This document shows positions 1 through 4,337 of a stretch of 5,813 nt of DNA, one piece after another. Below the pieces are notes generated by a model that worked only from the letters and a program-made list of their open reading frames with translations, ran no database searches and was not told the origin of the DNA. A program made the translations under genes and the position numbers. The DNA is taken from the NCBI GenBank assembly GCA_937907405.1, contig CALCIC010001093.1, positions 1-5,813 of the forward strand, given 5' to 3'. Origin of the DNA: an uncultured Isosphaeraceae bacterium (GTDB taxonomy: Bacteria > Planctomycetota > Planctomycetia > Isosphaerales > Isosphaeraceae). Within the stretch, counting starts at the first letter, position 1; each line of letters begins with the position of its first letter.

Positions 1-66
1 CCTTTCCTTGCCCTTTCCTTGCCCTTTCCTTGCCCTTTCCTTGCCCTTTCCTTGCTCTTTCCTTGC
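1..66. repeat. Tandem array of an 11-base unit, six copies
   Basis: Five perfect copies of CCTTTCCTTGC (1-11, 12-22, 23-33, 34-44, 45-55) are followed by a sixth with one change (TCTTTCCTTGC, 56-66). The array touches the window edge, so its true length is unknown. One strand is all pyrimidine except one G per unit. It ends 8 bases from the stop codon of the leftward LRR gene, so it lies in that gene's 3' flank, where the transcript would be purine-rich. The unit length is not a multiple of three, which argues against selection as protein-coding sequence. Confidence 0.95.
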
Positions 67-74
67 TTGGCCCC

Positions 75-731
75 CTATTGCTTATTGCTTGAGGGATGAA
101 CGGCCGCGGGATGCTCGATGACCAAAGATTTGAAAGCCTTGGAAAGCTTCCGTACTCCGTCCGCTGTCACCTTGGTGTCGATCAAATCGATGTTTCCCAG
201 TGGCCTGGAACCCCGAGTTTTCACCAGGATGTCCATTCCACGGTCGGTAACGGCGGTTCCGGCCAGGTATAAGGAGCCCAGCTTCGGAAGCCTCGCAATA
301 GACTCCAACCCCTCGTCCGTGATTCGCGTCCTTGACAAGTTCAAAAGGGCCAGATCGGAAGCTTTTCCAAGGAGTTCGAGACTCTTGTCCGTGATCCGCG
401 TGTCCGAGAGATCGAGGGCGATCAGGTCCTTGAACGACCTCATGAGCGCAAGGCTCGCGAATTCCTCGTCGCCTACGTCGGCGTTACCGAGCTCGAGGAT
501 TACGCCGATCTCCCTTTCCGAGCAATTGATCCCTCCTGGGGGAACTCCGGCGGTACCTCCGTACCTGCGAGCCTCTTCAGCCAACTGATGAACGGACGCT
601 AATTCACGCTTCACCCATAACTGCCTGGGGAGAACCAGAACGAGGAGGCCTGCGATCGAAAGCAAGCCGATGAGGAGCACCCGCCTGCAGCCGATCTCCT
701 CCGCTTGGATGTTAGGAATGTCTTCGCTCAT
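75..731 (-). CDS. Membrane-anchored leucine-rich-repeat protein (hypothetical)
   Basis: From the start chosen here the product is 218 residues. About 15 residues precede a Cys-Arg-Arg and one hydrophobic segment (residues 18-35, LLIGLLSIAGLLVLVLP), suggesting an N-in membrane anchor with the rest outside the cytoplasm. A short linker (RELASVHQLAEEARRYGG) leads to leucine-rich repeats of about 24 residues with the pattern L-x-x-L-x-L-x-x-T-x-I-T-D-x-G-L. Two are clear at residues 103-150, two weaker ones follow (151-200), and a degenerate one precedes (about 77-102). No catalytic domain is visible, so a binding or scaffolding role is inferred. The start at 731 was chosen because GGAGG sits 5 bases upstream; ATG at 734 or 764 and GTG at 1007 are in frame alternatives. 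Two sampled lines are about 52% and 58% GC, below the neighbouring genes. The gene ends with a TATTGCT duplication (76-89) across the last codons. Function is not recognised. Confidence 0.75.
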   Translation of the reverse strand: MSEDIPNIQAEEIGCRRVLLIGLLSIAGLLVLVLPRQLWVKRELASVHQLAEEARRYGGTAGVPPGGINCSEREIGVILELGNADVGDEEFASLALMRSFKDLIALDLSDTRITDKSLELLGKASDLALLNLSRTRITDEGLESIARLPKLGSLYLAGTAVTDRGMDILVKTRGSRPLGNIDLIDTKVTADGVRKLSKAFKSLVIEHPAAVHPSSNKQ

Positions 732-734
732 CAT

Positions 735-741
735 CCCCTCC
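735..741 (-). promoter_or_regulatory. Ribosome binding site deciding the LRR gene start
   Basis: On the minus strand GGAGGGG immediately precedes a double ATG. GGAGG (737-741) lies 5 bases from the second ATG (729-731), a good Shine-Dalgarno spacing, but only 2 bases from the first. The ATG at 764 has a G-rich run directly abutting it, and the GTG at 1007 has no purine-rich site. This is the best SD-like site of any gene in the window. Confidence 0.5.
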
Positions 742-824
742 GCTTCGATTATTGTGGGAATCATCTCCCCCGCTGACGTGATCAATCGGGGCAAGCAAGC
801 CTCAGGGGCTGACACTGGGAGAAG

Positions 825-881
825 AAAAGGGGTCAGGAACCTTTTTATTGCGAGAAAAAAGGGGTCGAGAACCTTTTTTTT
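825..881. repeat. Pair of imperfect palindromes, REP-like, 30 bases apart
   Basis: Two 22-base cores (825-846 and 857-878, the latter within a longer A-run/T-run unit at 855-881) share AAAAGGGGTC then three bases (AGG or GAG) then AACCTTTTT. They are direct copies of each other, differing only by AG versus GA in the centre. Each can fold through AAAA-GG/CC-TTTT plus GGT/ACC. I recall this type of AAGGGGTC...AACCTT palindrome as a dispersed element in environmental bacterial genomes, sometimes near REP-associated tyrosine transposases, but cannot check that here. No transposase gene is in the window. The second copy ends in eight T on the plus strand, so it could also act as a weak terminator on either strand. 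Confidence 0.75.
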
Positions 882-1007
882 GGCCGAAATCGACTCAAGA
901 AACCATTTGCAAAGATTCCTGACTCGGTCTCTGCTCAACCCCAATTCCTCCCCCCATCCCATCGCTTCTATTTTGTCGAAGCGCGTGGCGGACCGCCGAC
1001 CAACCAC

Positions 1008-1022
1008 GGCGCTTCGTGCGCC
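1008..1022 (-). terminator. Short GC hairpin just past the phosphoesterase stop
   Basis: GGCGC-TTCGT-GCGCC forms a 5-bp stem with a 5-base loop, starting 2 bases after the TAG stop (1025-1027). There is no T tract after it on the minus strand, so it is not a standard intrinsic terminator. It may slow transcription, protect the mRNA end, or be chance in GC-rich DNA. Confidence 0.2.
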
Positions 1023-1024
1023 AT

Positions 1025-1792
1025 CTACTCAATCTCCGGCGCATCACGTTCTTCTTCCATTTCCTCGTCGGTCGACGGCGGCTGTGGGGCCGGCTCGGCG
1101 GCCGGGAGGCGGCCGACGCGGAGGACGTGGGTGAGCATCTCCTTGGCCTTTCGGGGCCAGGGGGCGGCGTCGACGCCGGCGAGGGTCTCCTCGACGGGAT
1201 AGGAGATCCGCTTGAGTTCGATCCGGCCGTCCTCGATGATCGCGTAGGCGGCGCGGGGGTCGCCGTCGCGGGGGAGGCCGACGCTGCCGGGGTTGAGGAC
1301 CGTCTTGCCGCCGGCCTTCAGCTTGAACTGCATGTGCGAGTGGCCGACGCAGACGACGTCGGCCTCGACGTGTCGGAGCCGCTTCGCCCAGCCGGCCTCG
1401 TCGCGCAGCAGGTACTCGTCGAGCGGGTCGCGGGGGGTGGCGTGGACCAGGAGGAACCGCGCGCCGCCGAGGGTCGCCCGCCGGGTTACGGGGAGCTGGA
1501 GCAGCCACTTGCGCTCGTCGGGGGCGAGGGCCTCCCACATCTGGGGGCGGGTGACCCCGGTCAGGTAGCGGAACCCGGTCCCCCCCTCCACGGGGATTCC
1601 CTGCGCGACGCCGTGGTCGTGATTGCCCCGGACGGCGTGGTCGGCGTGCTCCATCGCCCATCGCACGCAAGGCGACGGGTCGGGGCCGTAGTCGACCAGG
1701 TCCCCCAGGCAGAGGCAGACGTCGTGGGGTTCGTCGATCGCCGCCAGCGCCGGCCAGTTGGCGTGGATGTCCGAGACGACCAGGATTCTCAT
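1025..1792 (-). CDS. Calcineurin-like metallophosphoesterase (YfcE/MJ0936-like)
   Basis: A 255-residue cytoplasmic hydrolase with the complete dinuclear metal site of the metallophosphoesterase fold. From the ATG at 1792: D8-x-H10 in VSDIHAN, GD at 30-31 in LGDLVDYGPDP, GNHD at 56-59, H117 in LLVHATP, and GHSH at 150-153. The NPGSVG motif at 167-172 is typical of the YfcE/MJ0936 group. The family hydrolyses phosphodiesters or phosphomonoesters; the substrate cannot be read from sequence. The last about 25 residues form a Pro-rich then strongly acidic tail (PSTDEEMEEERD), probably disordered. The ATG at 1792 gives the family-like start MRILVVSD and overlaps the asnB stop as ATGA; a GTG at 1801 would add three residues and has no better ribosome site. 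It is the distal gene of an asnB operon, so its expression should follow asnB. The link in function is unknown; processing of a phosphorylated or nucleotide by-product of the AsnB pathway is only speculation. Confidence 0.93.
   Translation of the reverse strand: MRILVVSDIHANWPALAAIDEPHDVCLCLGDLVDYGPDPSPCVRWAMEHADHAVRGNHDHGVAQGIPVEGGTGFRYLTGVTRPQMWEALAPDERKWLLQLPVTRRATLGGARFLLVHATPRDPLDEYLLRDEAGWAKRLRHVEADVVCVGHSHMQFKLKAGGKTVLNPGSVGLPRDGDPRAAYAIIEDGRIELKRISYPVEETLAGVDAAPWPRKAKEMLTHVLRVGRLPAAEPAPQPPSTDEEMEEERDAPEIE
1789..1792 (-). other. ATGA stop-start overlap between asnB and the phosphoesterase gene
   Basis: On the minus strand the ATG of the phosphoesterase (1792-1790) shares two bases with the TGA of asnB (1791-1789). 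No clear Shine-Dalgarno precedes the second gene, so re-initiation by the ribosome finishing asnB is the likely way it is translated. Confidence 0.8.
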
Positions 1793-3663
1793 TCGAGCCA
1801 CGCTTCATGCCAGAGCTGGAACATCAACAGCGTCCAGAGCGGCTTGCGGTGGTCGCGCGCCCCGGAGCGATGCTCCTCGATCCGCCGGGCGACCTCGGCG
1901 GGTTGAAACACTCCCTGGGCTTCGAGCCGGTCGCGGCCGAGCAGGCGGTCGAGCAGCGGGCCCAGCGGACCGCGCAGCCATCGGGCGACGGGAATGCCGA
2001 AGCCCTTCTTGGGGCGCTTGAGGATCGATTCCGGAAGTCGGCCCGCGACCGACGCCTTGAGCAGCCGCTTGGTCCGCCCCTTGCCGTACTTGTACGACGA
2101 CGGCAGCCGGATGATCCGGTCGACCAGATCGGCGTCGAGGAACGGGGCGCGGACCTCCAGGCCGCAGGCCATGCTGGCGCGGTCGACCTTGGTCAAGATG
2201 TCTTCCGGCAGGTACGTCTCCTGATAGAGCGCCAGCGATCGGGCCAAGGGGTCTGCGCCGGTCGGGAGCGCCCGATCGATCGCGGCGTGCTCGGCCTCGA
2301 CGTCGAAGGCGTGATCGGTCAGCAGTCGGGCCAGCTCGGGGCCGGAGAACGAGCCCAGCCACCGCTGGTGGGCCAACGGCAACGGCTCGGCGGCCCCCCG
2401 GAGGAACTGCTTGAGCTTGAAGTCGAAGCTGAAGTTGCGATGGTCGACCGGCAACCGTCCGACGGCCGCCTCGGCGACCGCCCGGGCCGGGCGAGGGAGC
2501 CCCCGGTAGAGCCTCGCGGCGCGTTCGGCCTCGAACGTCGGGTAGCCGGCCATCAGCTCGTCGGCGCCGTCGCCGCCGAGCGCCACGGTTACGGACTCGC
2601 GGGCGAACCGGCTGAGCAGGTGCGTGGGGAGGATCGAGGCGTCGCCGAACGGCTCGTCGAGCCAGCCGGCGACCTCGGGCAGCAGCTCATGGACCTGATC
2701 GATCGAGAACGTCCGGGCGTGGTGGCTCGTCCCCAGGAACTCGGCGACGTCGCGGGCGTGGCGGCTCTCGTCGAAGCTCGGATCCTCGAAGCCGATCGAG
2801 AACGTGTGGATGCTCGCGGCAGGTTCGATCTCGCAGAGCGCCGCGGCGACGCTCGACGAGTCGACCCCTCCCGACAGGAACACGCCTAGCGGCACGTCCG
2901 ACCGCCGGTGCCGGCCCACGGCCTCGCGAAACGCGGTCCAGAACGGCTCGACGACCGCCTCGAACGGCGGGATTTCCGATTGAGAAGCCGGCGGCGGCGA
3001 CCAGTACCGATCGATCCGGATCGATCCCCGGTCCCAGACCAGGACGTGGCCGCGAGGCAGCTTGCGGACCCCTCGCCAGATCGAATAGGGCGCGGGGACG
3101 TACTCGTAAAACAGGTAGCGGGCCAGGCTCTCCGGGTCGAGCGCCCGGGGGACTTCCGGGTGCTTCAGCAGCGCCTTGGGCTCGGAGCCGAACGCCAGGC
3201 CGCCGCCGGGAAGCTCCGCGTAATAGAGCGGCTTCTGCCCCATCCGGTCGCGGGCCAGGACCAACCGCTGGCGGGGCTCGTCCCAGATCGCCAGGGCGAA
3301 CATGCCGTTGAGCCGGCCGACGAAGTCGACGCCTTCGTCTTCATAGAGGTGGACGAGGGTTTCGGTGTCGGTGCGGGTCTTGTAGCGGTGGCCTCGGGCT
3401 TCGAGGCCGGCGCGGAGGGGAAGCTCGTTGTACAGCTCGCCGTTGTACGTGACCCAGACCGAGTCGTCCTCGTTGGAGAGCGGCTGCGCGCCGCCTTCGA
3501 CGTCGATGATCGACAGCCGGCGATGGCCCAGCGCGACCGGGCCGGCGACGTGGACGCCCGAGCCGTCGGGGCCTCGGCGGGCCAGCGTGGCGGTCATCAC
3601 CTCGATCACGCCGCGCTCGGCGGGCCGTCCCCGACTGTTCACGAAACCGGCGATTCCGCACAT
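1789..3663 (-). CDS. asnB: Asparagine synthetase, glutamine-hydrolysing
   Basis: A 624-residue class II amidotransferase, the usual length for the bacterial long-form AsnB family (about 600-650). It takes ammonia from glutamine and uses ATP to amidate aspartate, or in specialised members another carboxylate. The N-terminal glutaminase domain (about 1-200) has the nucleophile C2 directly after Met (MCGIAGF), RGPDG at 30-34, LGHRRLSIID at 45-54, the N74-G75-E76 motif in TYNGELYN, and D99 in TRTDTE. The synthetase domain (about 240-620) has the pyrophosphate loop SGGVDSS at 264-270, GGDGADE at 363-369, LPEDILTKVDRASMA at 485-499 and LEVRAPFLD at 502-510. The start at 3663 is forced by the catalytic Cys2, although the frame stays open to 4257 through repeats. 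Upstream GGTGG is only a weak ribosome site. The layout also fits exopolysaccharide-linked (XrtA/PEP-CTERM-type) amidotransferases, so the acceptor may not be free aspartate. First gene of a coupled pair with the phosphoesterase. Confidence 0.95.
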   Translation of the reverse strand: MCGIAGFVNSRGRPAERGVIEVMTATLARRGPDGSGVHVAGPVALGHRRLSIIDVEGGAQPLSNEDDSVWVTYNGELYNELPLRAGLEARGHRYKTRTDTETLVHLYEDEGVDFVGRLNGMFALAIWDEPRQRLVLARDRMGQKPLYYAELPGGGLAFGSEPKALLKHPEVPRALDPESLARYLFYEYVPAPYSIWRGVRKLPRGHVLVWDRGSIRIDRYWSPPPASQSEIPPFEAVVEPFWTAFREAVGRHRRSDVPLGVFLSGGVDSSSVAAALCEIEPAASIHTFSIGFEDPSFDESRHARDVAEFLGTSHHARTFSIDQVHELLPEVAGWLDEPFGDASILPTHLLSRFARESVTVALGGDGADELMAGYPTFEAERAARLYRGLPRPARAVAEAAVGRLPVDHRNFSFDFKLKQFLRGAAEPLPLAHQRWLGSFSGPELARLLTDHAFDVEAEHAAIDRALPTGADPLARSLALYQETYLPEDILTKVDRASMACGLEVRAPFLDADLVDRIIRLPSSYKYGKGRTKRLLKASVAGRLPESILKRPKKGFGIPVARWLRGPLGPLLDRLLGRDRLEAQGVFQPAEVARRIEEHRSGARDHRKPLWTLLMFQLWHEAWLE

Positions 3664-3798
3664 CGAACCACCAACGCCCTCTCGCGAGCCCTGTTCTCGA
3701 AGCCTGCTCCGCTTCCGACGATTCAGCGTAACCGAACCGTTTCGTCGCTGGCCAGCCCCGCGCGGGCGCTGCGCCCGGAAGCCACGCGACCTGAACGA

Positions 3799-3824
3799 CT
3801 CACCACTGAGGACGGGCGGACACG
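3799..3824 (+). repeat. CACCACGGAG-family repeat, copy 1
   Basis: TCACCACTGAGGAC followed by GGGCGGACACG. It matches copy 2 at most positions over about 26 bases, with T for G inside the core. Same orientation as copy 2, 51 bases away. Confidence 0.65.
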
Positions 3825-3849
3825 TCGGCCCGCCGGCCGTGAAGAAGAA

Positions 3850-3887
3850 TTCACCACGGAGGACAGGGGGACGCGGAGGAAGAGAGG
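3850..3887 (+). repeat. CACCACGGAG-family repeat, copy 2 (fullest copy)
   Basis: TTCACCACGGAGGAC, then AGGGGGACGCGGAGGAAGAG. The internal pattern is a run of GGAC/CGGAGG modules, so part of the repeat is itself periodic. The preceding GAAGAA resembles the sequence before copy 5 (GGAGAAG). It is the inverted partner of copy 3, about 142 bases away. Confidence 0.75.
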
Positions 3888-4028
3888 ACGGAACGAGGTT
3901 TGGGGCTTCTCCGCCGGTCGGAATCTTCCCAGTACGCAAGGATTCCGAACGGAGGAAGGAGAGCGCGCAACCGGTGCGGGTCGAGTTCTCCCGCGCGACC
4001 TCCGGCCTGTTTCTCTCATTTTTGCATT

Positions 4029-4060
4029 CCTCCGTGTCCCCCGCGTCCTCCGTAGTGGTC
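4029..4060 (-). repeat. CACCACGGAG-family repeat, copy 3 (inverted)
   Basis: On the minus strand GACCACTACGGAGGACG, then CGGGGGACACGGAGG. It aligns with copy 2 over about 30 bases with a two-base insertion in the core. Copies 2 and 3 could pair as the arms of a long imperfect hairpin. Confidence 0.75.
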
Positions 4061-4134
4061 TTGATTCCCTTCTCCTTCCCTTGGTCTCCCCACTTACTCC
4101 GTGGTGAGAACGTCTTGATCCCCCTCCTCCTTTG
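4058..4134 (-). repeat. Direct repeat with GTCTTGATYCCC, two copies
   Basis: GTCTTGATTCCCTTCTCCTT begins at 4058 and GTCTTGATCCCCCTCCTCCTT at 4112 (plus-strand wording). Each directly or nearly follows a CCGTRGTG repeat core (copies 3 and 4), so the duplicated unit is longer than the core alone, at about 54 bases period. Confidence 0.7.
4091..4112 (-). repeat. CACCACGGAG-family repeat, copy 4 (inverted, short)
   Basis: On the minus strand CGTTCTCACCACGGAGTAAG. Only the core and a few flanking bases match the other copies. The GGAC/CGGAGG tail is missing. Confidence 0.65.
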
Positions 4135-4165
4135 CTCGGTTTGGTCGCGGCCGATAACCGCGCCG

Positions 4166-4188
4166 CGTTCTCCGTGGTGAACTTCTCC
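4166..4188 (-). repeat. CACCACGGAG-family repeat, copy 5 (inverted)
   Basis: On the minus strand GGAGAAGTTCACCACGGAGA then ACG. It shares GAAG-TTCACCACGGAG with copy 2 (GAAGAATTCACCACGGAG), in the opposite orientation, so the outer parts of the cluster are inverted repeats of each other. Confidence 0.7.
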
Positions 4189-4217
4189 CCAAGGTCCGAG
4201 CGCTGCGTCGGGGCGGG

Positions 4218-4246
4218 TTGATTTCGGAGGAGGGTCGGTCCACAAT
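4218..4246 (+). promoter_or_regulatory. Candidate sigma-70-type promoter for the HtrA gene
   Basis: TTGATT (4218-4223) and CACAAT (4241-4246) are separated by exactly 17 bases; each matches four of six consensus positions. Transcription would begin near 4253, leaving a leader of about 85 bases before the ATG at 4338. It lies outside the repeat cluster and in the right orientation. Planctomycete promoters are poorly defined, so this is only a candidate. Confidence 0.3.
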
Positions 4247-4322
4247 GTCCTGATCATTCGGACGCGGAGGCGATTCTCCCCCCTTTGCTCCGCCTTGCCT
4301 TCCCTTCCTTTCCTTAAGCTGT

Positions 4323-4326
4323 GGAG
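4323..4326 (+). promoter_or_regulatory. Possible ribosome binding site of the HtrA gene
   Basis: GGAG lies 11 bases before the ATG at 4338, a little far for an optimal Shine-Dalgarno. No better site is near. Confidence 0.35.
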
Positions 4327-4337
4327 TCGCGTCCGTC

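Larger units (their letters stand above)
732..1007 (-). other. In-frame upstream extension of the LRR frame with an HTH-like stretch; status unclear
   Basis: The LRR reading frame stays open for 92 codons upstream of the preferred start, to a GTG at 1007, which is only 17 bases past the phosphoesterase stop. The conceptual peptide contains EELGLSRDRVRNL (residues 20-32), which resembles the recognition helix of sigma-70 region 4 (LG-x-SRERVRQI). It then runs through two palindromic repeats that translate as KKVLDPFF and KRFLTPFLL. It could be a real N-terminal domain, the remnant of a decayed gene, or a leader that is open by chance. The in-frame repeats and the good ribosome site downstream favour an untranslated or decayed stretch. 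Confidence 0.35.
3664..4337. other. Divergent intergenic region without a convincing gene
   Basis: This 674-base gap separates the leftward asnB from the rightward HtrA gene and must hold both promoters unless asnB is read from farther away. The open frames that cross it, on both strands, translate to Arg/Pro/Ser/Thr-rich sequence without domain features and run through inverted repeat copies, so I treat them as non-coding. Its content is the CACCACGGAG repeat family (3799-4188), a candidate rightward promoter (4218-4246), and a pyrimidine-rich tract (4275-4315). No tRNA or recognisable structured RNA was seen, and no promoter for asnB could be picked with confidence. Confidence 0.7.

Noticed and set aside
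1..66. CRISPR or replication-origin iterons
   Set aside because: The units are directly abutting with no spacers, and no replication or partition gene is nearby; a simple minisatellite is the plain reading.
1793..1801. GTG start at 1801 for the phosphoesterase
   Set aside because: It adds only three residues, lacks a better ribosome site, and the ATG at 1792 gives both the family-like start and the ATGA overlap.
1807..2889. Plus-strand open frame opposite asnB
   Set aside because: Low-information Arg/Glu/Gly-rich translation antisense to clear AsnB motifs; a shadow of GC-rich codon use. The same applies to plus-strand frames at 1016-1906 and 2908-4107.
3799..4188. CRISPR array
   Set aside because: Copies are in both orientations, vary in length, and have irregular spacing (about 22 to 142 bases), unlike CRISPR repeats and spacers; no cas genes are present.
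3664..4257. N-terminal extension of asnB to the first in-frame ATG at 4257
   Set aside because: The glutaminase nucleophile must be the residue after Met, which fixes the start at 3663; the extension runs through the repeat copies and is low complexity.
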